A stretch of 64,000 nucleotides of DNA from Delphinapterus leucas (GCF_002288925.2 NW_022098031.1:15489274-15553273); one strand, 5' to 3'. Shown: positions 34,248-45,675, numbered from the stretch's first letter. The notes: generated from the sequence alone by a model not told the origin. Numbers and translations are program-made.

Positions 34248-34745
34248 TCTGGATCCTGAAATAACCAACAATTGTCACAGGAATTTTAAGAAAATGGCCG
34301 TGAGCCAGGAGCTAAAAATATTAAAGAAATGAGGAGGAGGGACCCGAAGTAGAGGACCACAGCAAGCAGGGGCTGTAGAATAGTGATGGCGAGGAATTCA
34401 AAGCTGGATGTGGGGAGGTGGAAGGAAACATGGTCACAGATGGCAATGAGGAGCTGGCAGGCACCTCCTGCCCCTCCAGGCCCAGCGGTAAGAAGAGTGC
34501 AGGAGGGAAGGCAGCACGAGAGAGAGGATCAGGGAAGCAGGGTCCTCACGCGGGAGCCAGGTTTGCATCAAGCAAAGAAGTAAAAGGAATAACGTACACA
34601 GTTTGCAGATGACAGATCTTGAGTTCTGAAGAGCACAGGGAAGGTCCCAAAGAGCACAGGAAGGTAGAAAGAGGAGAGGAATAGGCCTGGTTAGCAGATG
34701 TACAGAGCCGTATGAGGATGAATGTCTTGTAACTGACTGAAGAAA
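34248..34745. other. single-copy DNA, nothing recognised
   Basis: Purine-rich stretch between a SINE and an L1 tail. The short overlapping frames have no familiar motif. Confidence 0.4.
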
Positions 34746-34755
34746 GAAAACTAAA

Positions 34756-35162
34756 AAGAGTGAAATTCTGCCATTTTCAGCAACGTGGATGGACCTAGAG
34801 AATATTATGCTTAGTGAAATATCAGACAAAGACAAATACTGTATGGTATCACTTAGACGCGGAATCTAAAAAATAATACAAACGAATGAATATAGCAAAG
34901 CAGAAACGGACTAACAGATACAGAAAACCAACTAAGGGTCACCAGTGGGGAGAGGGGAGGGAGTAGGAGCAAGATTGGGATTGCATAGGGGATTAAGAGA
35001 AACAAACCACTATGTATAAAATAAATAAGCAACAAGAATATATTGTACAGTACAGGGAATAAGAGCTATTACCTTGTAATAACTTTTAACATAAAAATAC
35101 TGAATCACTATGCTGTATACCTGAAACTAATATTATAAATCAACTATACTTCAATATAAAAT
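34756..35162 (+). mobile_element. 5'-truncated L1, 3' end only
   Basis: Starts in the last ORF2 codons (caacgtggatggacctagag) and continues through the 3' UTR to caactatacttcaatataaa. A 10-bp TSD, gaaaactaaa, is present at 34746-34755 and 35163-35172. Confidence 0.85.
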
Positions 35163-35172
35163 GAAAACTAAA

Positions 35173-35662
35173 TAAATCTAATAATTCAATTTAAATACAC
35201 TTCATTTACATGAATGCCAGGCCTTTTAACTGAGTGACAGGGAAAACTGCTTTGATTCTGCTTTCCTTTAGAAGGTATCAGCATAGTCACCATTCATATT
35301 ACATTCTTTACCACCGTTTGACCTCTCATTGTCTATCAAACAGATCGTTCTCATTCTTTAGTATTCTTCGTTTTTTACCCATCAATAAATGCAGTAAAAT
35401 TAAGAATAGAGTTGAATTTCCTAGAGAGGATAGCCTTTTCACTTAACTTTAACTCAAGAACCAAATGAACTTTCCATTAGAAAGTTGTTGATCAAACACA
35501 AATACCAAACTAAAAAGGTTGAAGTCTGGTACCAATTAATATACTTCAAAGAAAATCTAAACTTATTACAGAGTTTCCACAGAACCACCTAAATTTCACC
35601 CAAGAACATGGAAGCATTCATCAAAAAATTTTTAAATTCTTGCTTTGTCATACTGTCATAAG
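35173..35662. other. single-copy DNA, nothing recognised
   Basis: AT-rich, no named repeat or exon. Confidence 0.4.
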
Positions 35663-36249
35663 AATACAACATGGGGGCACCACCAGGGCTCCCGTGATCC
35701 AAGCCCTCATACCACATCTGTGCCAGGTCTCACAGGGGCAGACCCAAGAGCTCCAAAGCAGCCTCAGGACCAGACTCCTGTGGGTGGACCACACGCAGAG
35801 GTGGGGATAAAACCAAAGCTGAACCCCAGGGACAGGGCGACTAATGAAGGTGATCAAAAATCTTTCCATCAGCTGTGCAAGCTACAGATTAAATCCCAAC
35901 GATCAGTTAGGTAGACCCTGTGTCTGAAATACTGAGTAGACAGTGAGTGTACCCACAAATGAAAACGGTCTCGCTCTGGCAGCTGTGGACTTTGGGGGCA
36001 GCACATGCAGGAATTGGGCCAGATCAGAGTCTGAGTGGTCCCCACAGGGCCGATGGCAGGTCCAGAGACCAGCCCAGAGGCAGGGAGAGCCTCTTGGATA
36101 GGCGGAGGTGGGCTGTGGGTCACGGCATGTGCAAGAACGCTAGGGAAACATAGCATTACTAATATTTTTATTATGTTTTGATTAATTCTGTTGTTGGTTC
36201 TGGCTTTTTTTGGTTTTTTGTTTGTTGTTGTTTTAGCATTTTTTAAATT

Positions 36250-36940
36250 TTATTTAGTCTTTTGGGATCTTTGTGTTTTATAACATATTTTTTATTTTTA
36301 CTTCTATTTTTACTTTGCTTTTCTGTTCTGTGTTTTTTCCCTTTTTTTAAAATCATCTTTATTGGTTCTGTTTCTTCAGTTGGCACACTGTTTTGGTGTT
36401 GTTTTTAGGTTTTGTGTTTTTGTTAGTTCTGATTATAATTGTTTGATTTCATTTTGGGGTTCCTCAGTTTAGTTGTTCTCTTGCTTTTTGTTTTATGTGG
36501 TTCTGTTTTTGTTTCTTTTGCGTGTGTGTGTGTGTTTCCTTGTTTCTGTTTTTGTTTGTTTGATTCTGTTTTTACCATTTGCCTGGCGTTTTGTCTTTTT
36601 TTTTAATATATTTTTTATTTTATTTTTTTGTATTTCTACATTGCTTTTCTGTTCTGTCTTCTTTCCCTTTTTCTTTTTTTTTTTATCATTTTTGTTGGTT
36701 TGTTTTGTTACTTTGCTTCCTTTTTCAGTTGGCACTCTGCTTTGGTTTTGTTTTTTGGTTTTGTGTTTTTGTTAGTTCTCTTTTTGTTTGATTTTGTTCT
36801 TGGGTTCTTTTGTTTGGTTGTTCTCTTGCTTTTTGTTTTATTTGGTTCTATTTTTGTTTCTTTTGTGTGTGTGCATGTTTCCTTGTTTCTGTTTTTGTTT
36901 ATTTGATGTTACTTTTTACCATTTGTCTGGGGTTTTGTTA
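36250..36940 (+). repeat. imperfect tandem repeat, unit about 345 bp, T-rich
   Basis: Landmarks recur in order at a spacing of 326-349 bases: gcttttctgttctgt (36,317 and 36,643), cagttggcac (36,377 and 36,726), gttgttctcttgctttttgt (36,472 and 36,817), tttccttgtttctgtttttg (36,535 and 36,878), and taccattt (36,573 and 36,917). The corresponding stretch of the full-length L1 at 21 kb has a single shorter copy. The long hydrophobic frames read from here are artefacts of T-rich sequence. Confidence 0.8.
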
Positions 36941-37470
36941 GTTTTATTTTATTTTATTTTTTTAATCCCCTTGATTGCCAGAACAAGCGACTTGCAGAAT
37001 CGTGGTTCCCTGACCCAAAGTCAGGCCTGGGGCTCTGGGGTGGGAGCAGGATGCTGGACCACTAGAGAATTCCCAGCCCCAGGGAAGATTAATCACCTAG
37101 AGCTCTCACAGAGGACTCTATCTGAATCAAAGACGCAGCTCCACCCAACTGCCTGCAGCTCCCAGCGCTGGACACCTCACACCAAACAACAAACAAGGCA
37201 GGAACACAAAACCACCCATCAGCACACAGACTATGTGAAGTCATACTAGGCTCACAAACACCCCAAAACACACCAACTGACACGGCCCTGCTCATCAGAG
37301 GGAAAAGACTCAGCTCCACCCACCAGAACGCTGGCACCAGTCCCTCGCATCAGGAAGCCTACACAAGTTACTGGACCAACCTCACCACCAAGGGCAGAGA
37401 ACAGAAGCAAGAGGAACTATGACGCTGCAGCTTAGGGAAAGGAGACCTCAAATACTGTAAACTAGACAAA

Positions 37471-37682
37471 ATGAAAAGACAGAAAAATATCTTGCAGACA
37501 AAGGAACAAGATAAAAACCCACAAGACCAAATAAATGAAGAGGAAATAGGCAAACTACCTGAAAAAGAATCCAGAGTAATGATAGTAGAGATGATCCAAA
37601 ATCTCAGAAATAGAATGGAGAAAATACAAGAAACGTTTAACAAGGACCTAGAAGGACTAAAGAGCAAACAAACAGTAATGAA
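37471..37682 (+). pseudogene. L1 ORF1, first 70 codons only
   Basis: Open from MKRQKNILQTKEQDKN through NLRNRMEKIQETFNKDLEG, the N-terminus and start of the coiled coil of the L1 RNA chaperone. It is in one frame here, whereas the full-length copy at 23,043 is frameshifted soon after. The element ends at 37,682, so the RNA-binding domains are absent. Confidence 0.8.
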
Positions 37683-37744
37683 AATGCAACATGGGCTCCA
37701 CCCACTGGACACTTTATGTTAATGCAATGTTACCCTTTAACATT

Positions 37745-37885
37745 GGCAATTAGAGGTTTTCATTCATTCACTTATTTATTGGTAAATTTATTTATTATCT
37801 TCTATAGACCCTTGTGACACAATAGTAAACACAAAAAACAAAAATTTCTGTCTTCATTGAGCTTATATTTTAGTGTATAAAATTT
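37745..37885 (-). mobile_element. L2 LINE, 3' end
   Basis: Antisense L2 tail: cattcattcacttatttatt, gacacaatagtaaacacaaa and cttcattgagcttatatttt. Confidence 0.6.
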
Positions 37886-38149
37886 AGTGTATAAGTATAA
37901 AAACATTTTTTTTATTTTGTTCATTACAATAAAATACAGGAATCTGTGTAATAGGTCCTGGTTAAAGCTAAATGGTAAGAGTTTGGAAACTTGATGAATA
38001 AAAGTTTTTTAAAAAGCCTTTTAATTAAAAGTTTCCAAATTTTTTTTATTTTCTGGAGAACATGAATTCACCTTTAAGGCAGCATGTTCTCTATGGCAAT
38101 AAAAGCACACATCCTGTGTATTCACTATCCCCTTGCATTTTTTAAACAG

Positions 38150-38790
38150 TTTTTTGAATCTATTACTATATAGTTCATCATTTTAAAATCTTTAGTCATC
38201 TTCACTTTGCAAAAATGGTATCATGCTGTATGTGACTGGAGGATGGCCTCCTTTTTCATTTCATATTATACTGATAAAATTCTTGACAGTGCAAATGTAC
38301 CACAGTTCACTTATGCACCCTTCCATTGATGGGCATTTATGTCCTTTCCAGGTTTTTCCTATTGTAAATAGTACTTCTACATTCATGCTGCCAATGTCGC
38401 CAGGTGTATATGCATTAGAGATTTTCTTAGCTATCGTCCTAGAGAGGAATTGCTGAGTCATGGGCTATGCAGATGTTCAACACTTTGAGATAATGACAAG
38501 CTGTTTAGAGTGACAGCAACAAATTATACTCCCTCCAGACATTTATAATGGATTATTTGAAACTAAATCCTCTCTAACACTTCATATGTTCAGATTTTTT
38601 CATTTTGGCAGTTAAGTGGATAAAAAAACGTGCCTCGTTATGGTCTTGACCAGAACCGTGAATGATGTCAAGTATGTCATCACTGCTTTATTATCCTCTT
38701 GCGTGAAATGTTTGTCCTGCCCCAAACTCTTATGTTGTGTCATTTATGCTTTCCTTTTTACTTGTAGGAAGTCCCAATGTACTCTTTTAG
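38150..38790 (-). mobile_element. ancient L1M ORF2 fragment
   Basis: Antisense text of old L1 ORF2: cttccattgatgggcattta, tattgtaaatagtacttcta, ggaattgctgagtcatgggc. It is highly diverged, with no usable frame. Confidence 0.6.
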
Positions 38791-39660
38791 TTCTTGATTT
38801 TCAAATAATTTAAATTCACAGAAAAGTTGAGAGAAGAATACAAAGCATTTCTATGTATAGCATTCACCCATTCCACAGCTGTTAACATTTTATCACATCT
38901 GCCTCGTTCTCCTTTTCTCTTTTCCTCTCTCTCCCTCTCTCTCTCTCCCCCTTCCTGCATATGTGTGCACACGTGTGTGTTTTTTTTCCTCTGAACCATT
39001 TCAGAGAGTAAGTTTTCATGACACCCCATTATTCATCGATAATTTACTGTGTATTTCCTAAAAACAAAAATCTCCTACATGGCCAAATATGACTATCAAA
39101 ATCAAGAGAATAGTACTGATATATAACTACGCACTCCATTCAAATTATGCTAATTTTCCCCACAGTTTCTTTCCTGGTCCTGGATGTAATCCCAGATCAA
39201 ACGTTGCTGTCACTGTCGTGTCTCTTTCGTCTCCAATTTGGAACAGTTCGTTGGTCTTTTGTCTTCCATGACGTTGACACTTTTGAAAAGCAGAGGCCAG
39301 TTACTTTGTAGACAGTCCCTTGTTTGGGGGTTTCCTCATAATTACCTTTAGGTTATGCATTATTGGCCAGAATACCACAGAAGTGATTCTGTGTCCTTCT
39401 CAGTGTGCCCTTTATGGAGGCACATGACGTTAATTTGTCTCATAACTGGTGAAGTTAACTTTTATTAACTGGATAATTTGGTGTCTGGCCAATTTCTCTA
39501 CTATAAAGTTATGTAGTAAGTATTTTGAGCTTATTAATTAACATCCAATTAATAAGTATTTGGGGGTACTTTGATACTATGTAAATATCCACCGCATATT
39601 TCTCCACATGCTCTTATCTCACTGTCTTAATTATAGCTTCACATTACTGATACCTGGTAC
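38791..39660 (-). mobile_element. ancient L1M-type LINE fragment (3' region)
   Basis: Phrases such as gagagaagaatacaaagcat, cagtcccttgtttgggggtt, cagaataccacagaagtgat, gtgtccttctcagtgtgccc and tactttgatactatgtaaat follow an old antisense L1 3' region that I know from other placental mammals. A CT-rich run at 38,926-38,950 lies inside. The exact family is not certain. Confidence 0.5.
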
Positions 39661-39720
39661 TTCAGAAATATCTTGGCTATTTTTTTAACCCTTTGTCTTC
39701 CATCTAAATCGTGAAAACAT

Positions 39721-40127
39721 CGGGGACTTCTCTGGTGGCACAGCGGTTAAGAATCCACCTGCTGGGACTTCCCTGGTGGCGCAGTGGTTAAGAATCTGCC
39801 TGCCAATGCAGGGGACACAGGTTCAAGCCCTGGTCCGGGAAGATCCCACATGTTGCGGAGCAACTAAGCCCATGCACCACAACTACTGAGCCTGCGCTCT
39901 ACAGCCTGCAAGCCACACCTACTGAGCCCACATGCCACAACTACAGAAGCCTATGCGCCTAGAGCCCGTGCTCAGCAACAAGAGAAGCCACCGCAATGAG
40001 AAGCCCACACACTGCAACAAAGAGTAGACCGCGCTCACCACAACTAGAGAATGCCCATGTGCAGCAATGAAGACCCAACGCAGCCAAAAATACAATAAAT
40101 AAATTTATAAAAATAAAAAGTAAAAAA
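39721..40127 (+). mobile_element. CHR-type SINE with duplicated head
   Basis: A 42-base partial head (ggggacttctctggtggcac to ccacctgct, about 39,722-39,763) is followed at once by a complete SINE (gggacttccctggtggcgca from 39,764) with one tail. A single TSD, taaatcgtgaaaaca (39705-39719) and taaattgtgaaaaca (40128-40142), 14 of 15, encloses both. There is only one tail, so this is not simply two complete insertions. Confidence 0.9.
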
Positions 40128-40175
40128 TAAATTGTGAAAACAGCTTAGCACATTCCATGATTTTGATTGCACTTG

Positions 40176-40989
40176 TTTTTTTTTTTAACATCTTTATTGG
40201 AGTATAATTGCTTTACAATGTTGTGTTAGTTTCTGCTGTATAACAAAGTGAATCAGCTATACATATACATATATCCCCATATCCCCTCCCTCTTGCGTCT
40301 CCCTCCCACCATCCCTATCCCACCCTTCTAGGTGGTCACAAAGTACCGAGCTGATCTCCCTGTGCTATGCGCTGCTTCTCACTAGCTATCTGTTTTACAT
40401 TTGGTAGTGTATATATGTCAATGCTACCCTCTCACTTTGTCCCACCTTACCCTTCCCCCTCCCTGTGTCCTCAAGTCAATTCTCTACATCTGCGTCTTTA
40501 TTCCTGTCCTGCCCCTAGGTTCATCAGAACCTTTTTCTTTTTTTTAAGATTCCATATATATGTGTCAGCATACGGTATTTGTTTTTCTCTTTCTGACTTA
40601 CTTCACTCTGTAGGACAGACTCTAGATCCATCCACCTCACTACAAATAGTTCAATTTCGTTTCTTTTTATGGCTGAGTAATATTCCATTGTATATATATG
40701 CCACATCTTCTTTATCCATTCATCTGTTGATGGACACTTAGTTTGCTTCCATGTCCTGGCTATTGTAAATAGTGCTGCAATGAACATTGTGGTACACATC
40801 TCTTTTTGAATTATGGTTTTCTCAGGTTATATGCCCAGTAGTGGGATTGCTGGGTCGTATTGTAATTCTATTTTTAGTTTTTTAAGGAACCTCCAAACTG
40901 TTCTCCATAGTGGCTGTATCAATTTACATTCCCACCAACAGTGCAAGAGGCTTCCCTTTTCTCCACACCCTCTGGACCATTTATTGTTT
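40176..40989 (-). mobile_element. 5'-truncated L1, 3' end
   Basis: Antisense copy of the same young L1 subfamily as 21,001-28,173. It starts with the T-run and aacatctttattggagtata, passes through the 3' UTR and the C-terminal part of ORF2 (antisense of the MLTHIYGI end and of the [20 protein letters not shown] block). It ends near the Cys-rich motif. Diverged flanks gattgcacttg and gaccgcacctg are the likely TSD. The frame at 40,524-40,799 is the ORF2 C-terminal remnant. Confidence 0.85.
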
Positions 40990-41000
40990 GACCGCACCTG

Positions 41001-42166
41001 CTTTGAATCTAAAATTCATGTTGGGGAGAACTGGCATCTTTAGGCTATTGTCTTCCTTCCCATAGATATAATATGTCTCTCCATCTATTCAGTTTCTCTT
41101 TTATAGCTCTGAATAAAGTTTTACAATTTTCTTTACAGAGGTCTTCTTGGAGAAATTCCTCAAGGAAACTGAACAACTGGTTTCAAGAGATGTAGAGCTG
41201 AGATTTGGGATAAAAAGAAAGATATGAAAGGATAATCTTTACTTTGGACTGGACTGGGCTTGGTGCAGCTCAGTTTGAAGTGGTTATTGAAGTTGCATCT
41301 ATACATGATGGATACTTAAGATTGATAGTGAAATGTCTTTGACTTTAGAGACTTCTAATGGAGTTGGAACACCCACCACCTCTTCCCCCTCTCCTGACCT
41401 GTGACCACTGTTCAGCTCCCCTCTTGAGAAGTCAGTAGAAGCTAGAGTGCATAGAGATACTGTTATGATGAAGGAGGAACCTGAGATAGAATAAGAACCT
41501 GGGACCAGAATTCTGTTATCCTAAGTGAAACATTGTTTTTCTGTGGGAGAGGATGGCAGCATTCAGCAATGAAAGCTATGGAAGGAACCACAAGGAGGAC
41601 TGTGGGAGGAGATATTTGGGAAACTAGGTGACATCCAGCAGGAAACACTTTTGAGTAGGTATTCAAAAAGCGATGGACCACTGTTCCACAAACATCCCAT
41701 TGTCATCAACCCACCCCATTGTAAATTACAGTGAGAGGGGTGTCCCAATCAGCAGGTAACCACCCAGACCAAGAGGTCACAAGGCAAAGTTCCCTAGCTC
41801 CTGCTACTGACACCAAAGCCAGAGTGACAAAAGAAGATTTATGTGAGTTGGAGAGGAGGAGCCATGTTAGTGACTTATAAATTCTACAGTGACAATCCCG
41901 CGGTAGCTTAATATCCCAACAAGCTGCAAGAGCACAGCATTCAAGAGAGTACGATTCCACAAGCAGTAACACCATGTGGTGCCTCGTGATCTGGCTTGAT
42001 TCAGGCATAGAATTCAGAATACCAGTGGACTCAATGACCTCGTGACACTCTTTTGAGAGCTGGTCATCAGGAGTTTACAGTCATTATTCCTGGCCAAAGA
42101 AAATAGTTTAATAAGATTTAACAAGCAGCTGAGAAAAATATAACAAGGATGTTATCTTGTGAAAAT
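41001..42166. other. single-copy DNA, nothing recognised
   Basis: About 1.2 kb without a named repeat. Short minus-strand frames of 60-100 codons overlap each other and show no domain. Confidence 0.4.
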
Positions 42167-42181
42167 CAAAATGCCTCACCA

Positions 42182-42900
42182 GTAACACCTCACACCCAGT
42201 CAGAATGGCCATCACTAAAAAGTCTACAAATAATAAATGCTGGAGAGGGTGTTCAGAAAATGTAACCCTCCTACACTGTTGGTGGGAATGTATGTTGGCA
42301 CAGGCACTATGGAGAACAGGATGAAGGTTCCTCAGAAAACTAAAAATAGAACTACCATATGATCCAGCAATCCCACTCCTGGGCATATATCTCGGCAAAA
42401 TTATAATTTGAAAAGATACATCCACCCCTATGTTCATAGCAACACTGTTTACAATAGCCAAGACATGGAAACAACCTAAATGCCCATCAACAGATGAATG
42501 GATAAAGAAGATGTGGTACATATATACAATGGAATACTACTCATCCATAAAAAGGAATGAAATAATGCCATTTGCAGCAACATGGATGGAACTAGAGACT
42601 ATCATACTAAGTGAAGTAAGTCAGACAGAGAAAGACAAATATCATATATCACTTATATGTGGAATTAAAATATGACACAAATTAACTTATCTATGAAACA
42701 GAAATAGACTCAGACATAGAAAACAGACTTGTGGTTGCCAAAAGGGAGGGGAGGTGGGGGAGGGATGGACTATGAGTTTGGGGTTAGTAGATGCAAACTA
42801 TTATATATAGGATGGATAAACAACAAGGTCCTACTGTATAGCACAGGGAGCTATATTCAATATCCTGAGATAAACCATAATGGAAAGAATATAAAAAAGA

Positions 42901-42944
<44 letters not shown>

Positions 42945-43010
42945 CAGTTTGCTGTACAGCAAAAATTAACACAACACTGTAAATAAACTATACTTCATTT
43001 TTTTAAAATG
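42182..43010 (+). mobile_element. 5'-truncated L1, 3' end
   Basis: Covers the ORF2 C-terminal part (the frame at 42,430-42,675 reads [20 protein letters not shown]) and the 3' UTR with a (GT)n run, up to tacttcatttttttaaaa. The left TSD aaaatgcctcaccag lies at 42167-42181. Its partner on the right is split by the SINE at 43,014, giving aaaatgcct before the SINE and gcctcaccag after it. Confidence 0.85.
42902..42940 (+). repeat. (GT)n microsatellite
   Basis: About 19 uninterrupted gt units inside the L1 3' UTR. It is likely to be length-variable. The alternating frames that read VCVCVC or HTHTHT come from this run. Confidence 0.95.
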
Positions 43011-43013
43011 CCT

Positions 43014-43225
43014 GGGGCTTCCCTGGTGGCGCAGTGGTTGAGAGTCCGCCTGCCGATGCAGGGGACGCGGGTTCGTGCCCTGGTCCGGGAGGATCCCACA
43101 TGCCGCGGAGCGGCTGGGCCCGTGAGCCATGGCTGCTGAGCCTGCGCGTCCGGAGCCTGTGCTCCGCAACGGGAGAGGCCCCAACAGTAAGAGGCCCGCA
43201 TACCGCAAAAAAAAAAAAAAAAAAA
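43014..43225 (+). mobile_element. CHR-type SINE (short form)
   Basis: Complete copy: ggggcttccctggtggcgca, gacgcgggttcgtgccctgg, gcctgtgctccgcaacggg, accgc and 19 A. It landed exactly in the 3' TSD of the neighbouring L1, where ttttaaaatgcct offers the TTTT/A site preferred by L1 endonuclease. Confidence 0.95.
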
Positions 43226-43687
43226 GCCTCACCAGAACGAATGCCTTTTATGGAGATCTACCACACCTCTGCCACAGAAATGGGCCAAGGGAATCCTACA
43301 GGCAGGGCCTAGCTTTCTCCAGAAAATAGTTCTGTGCTGCTCCCTCTCACAAACAATTAAACAATCAAAACTCAAAAATGATTCTTTTAGCCTGAAATTT
43401 TGAAAGCATCTGTTAGTTTTCCACTATAGCCCTTAAAACTCAGTTATGCATGCTTAAAATGTCAAATTTTAAGTAATATAACTTCCTGATGAGTTTTTCA
43501 ATATAATTTAGCTGAAAAATGCACTCTCGGGTAACTAAATATATTGACCGATTTTGTAGGCCAATTAAAGGCTGCTGCCTAAAATGATGATCTTTGCTTT
43601 AGAGTGGTATTTAGGTCATTTTCTTTGACAGAAATTAGAGGCAAAACTAGTTTTCTATGGAGACAAATCCATGACAGGTCTCATACA

Positions 43688-43780
43688 CATCTCCTACCAC
43701 AGTTGTAATTCCATTTTGCCAGTAACTCACTCTGTGACCTGTGGAAGAGCGCAAGTTAATCATGTGTTTAGATTTAGAAA
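43688..43780 (+). mobile_element. possible MIR SINE fragment
   Basis: ttttgccagtaactcactct, gtgacctgtgg and gcaagttaatc resemble the MIR core. It is cut on the right by the SINE at 43,788. Confidence 0.4.
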
Positions 43781-43787
43781 CGGTCGG

Positions 43788-44126
43788 GGTTTTTTTTGTT
43801 TGTTTGTTTGTTTTTTACTTTCGGCTGCGTTGGGTCTTCGTTGCTGCGCGTGGGCTTTCTCTAGTTGCGGCGAGCGGGGACACTCTTCATTGCGTTGCGG
43901 TGGCTTCTCTTGTTGCAGAGCATGGGCTCTAGGTGCGTGGGCTTCAGTAGTTGTGGCACATGGGCTCAACAGCTGTGGCTCACGGGCTCTAGAGCGCAGG
44001 CTCCGTAGCTGTGGCACACGGGCTTAGCTGCTCCACGGCATGTGGGATCTTCCTGGACCAGGGCTCGAACCCTTGTCCCCTGCATTGGCAGGCGAATTCT
44101 TAACCACTGTGCCATCAGGGAAGCCC
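43788..44126 (-). mobile_element. CHR-type SINE (long form)
   Basis: The minus strand begins ggggcttccctgatggcaca with B box gggttcgagccc. The plus strand opens with its T-rich tail (gttttttttgtttgtttg). I could not identify a TSD. Overlapping 80-118-codon frames are SINE translation only. Confidence 0.9.
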
Positions 44127-44484
44127 CAGCTATGTTTTTATTTAATTTAAGCTTGTCAAAAATAGCTTCAGTAGGAAGATATCAATTATAACAACTATCC
44201 TAGCCATCAGTAGTTAAACCAAGATATTATATAGCCAGTGGAGGGAAAACGTAATTCAAGGCAGGAGAGGAAGAAATGAGAAAGAAACCCCAGTGAATTC
44301 AATCTGAGTAGTTAGAGTTCTGAAATGATTGACAATAGGTCCAACCAATGAAATATTTCTACCTCTAGCCTAGTCATATATTATAACATTTTATAATTGT
44401 CTACGTTATTTTTACAAAATGTGATGTCCATGAACATGAAGAAATTAAGATTTTGTATTTATAAACACATAAGAATACATGCAG

Positions 44485-44797
44485 GGCTTCCCTGGTAGCA
44501 CAGTAAAAATCCACCTGCCAATGCAGGGGACACGGGTTCAAGCCCTGGTCTGGGAAGATCCCACATGACGCGGAGCAGCTAAGCCTGTGCGCCACAACTA
44601 CTGAGCCTGTGCTCTAGAGCCCACGAGCCACAACTACTGAGCCTGCGTGCCTAGAGCCCGTGCTCGGCAACAAGAGAAGCCACCGCGGTAAGAAGCCCGT
44701 GCACCACAATGAAGAGTAGCCCCCACTCAACACAAACAGAGAAAGCCCGCATTCAGCTACGAAGACCCAACAGCCAAAAATAAATAAATAAATAAAT
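44485..44797 (+). mobile_element. CHR-type SINE (long form)
   Basis: Head ggcttccctggtagcacagt with a few missing bases after it, B box gggttcaagccc, tail (AAATA)n. A perfect 14-bp TSD, aagaatacatgcag, lies at 44471-44484 and 44798-44811. Confidence 0.95.
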
Positions 44798-44811
44798 AAG
44801 AATACATGCAG

Positions 44812-45244
44812 TATACACTTAACAGTTCTTATCTCCTTGTCCCATGGGTGAGAAAGCTCAGAATATTGAACAAACAGTAATCTGATTTGAGACCTTTGTC
44901 TTTAGCTTAATAAATCCAGCTAATGACCTTTGTAAACCACCCCCAAAGGGATTAAACATTTCAGAGCATAGAAAATATACTATACTGAATTTGGATAACT
45001 TTGGATAAACAAAGGTTGTATCCTTTTCATTTATCCAAAGGCACTTTCTTTCTTAGTAGGAAATGTGTAATTCTGATTTCATTTATTCCATTTTCAAGGG
45101 CTTCCACTTGCTCCTCTCTGAAACAGACCCAAAATATGTCCTGTGGACCTCTACCTTCCCTTTTACCCACCACATTCTTTCTTCCATGGGTGCCCTCTTG
45201 TGCAGGTTGGTAGTGAGAAAGGGCAGGGGCAACCTGGGACCAAA
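44812..45244. other. single-copy DNA, nothing recognised
   Basis: No named repeat or exon. The frame at 45,027-45,380 on the minus strand overlaps a MIR and is not judged real. Confidence 0.4.
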
Positions 45245-45402
45245 ACCCCGACCTACTGCTTCCTAGCCCAGTGACTTGGAGCACGTGATTAACCAGCCTG
45301 CACCTCATTTTCCTCTCTGTATATCCATCTGGCAGAGTGCTTATAGATTTGAAATAATATATGTACCACACCTGGCTCATAATAACACTCAGAAAATTGT
45401 AG
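45245..45402 (+). mobile_element. MIR SINE
   Basis: cagtgacttggagcacgtga, cctgcacctcattttcctct and cacacctggctcataataac follow MIR order. Confidence 0.6.
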
Positions 45403-45675
45403 CTACTCTCTTCATCACATGGGTGCTGTCCTCTATTAGTAGATGCTGCCTCTCCCCAGCTATAGCGTTTTTCTTTGCCAACTAAACAATTTGGCCATTC
45501 CCCCTAACACGTTACTTTCACAACCCATTTACATCTACCATGAGACCAAATGAGCCATGAGGATCTTTGATTTATTTTAAAATTAGTGATTCTCTTTAAT
45601 TTTCTTCTGATGTGACCTGAATTTTAATGCTACATCATTATGTGAAATGGGCACTTGAAGAATAAGCCACTCTGG

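Larger units (their letters stand above)
35676..37682 (+). mobile_element. L1 internal piece, truncated at both ends, with TSD-like flanks
   Basis: The left part (about 35,676-36,150) matches the middle of the L1 5' UTR seen at 21,815-22,200 (cccgtgatc, acacgcagaggtggggataa, gctgaacccc). It is followed by about 800 bases of T-rich sequence, an AC-rich stretch, and the start of ORF1 (MKRQKNILQTKEQDKNPQDQ) up to about residue 70. It then stops without a poly(A) tail. The flanks aatacaacatggg (35663-35675) and aatgcaacatggg (37683-37695) match at 12 of 13 bases. Normal L1 inserts are truncated only at the 5' end. Confidence 0.75.

Noticed and set aside
36473..37249. Several hydrophobic frames of 70-150 codons that look like membrane proteins
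   Set aside because: They are translations of T-rich L1 5' UTR sequence, where ttt, ttg and ctt codons dominate; overlapping frames all look alike.
42902..42940. Repeated Cys-Val or His-Thr protein segments
   Set aside because: Produced by a (GT)n microsatellite in an L1 3' UTR.
43671..44027. 118-codon frame across the SINE at 43,788
   Set aside because: The Gly/Ala/Arg-rich protein is just the translated SINE; the same text appears at every CHR copy.
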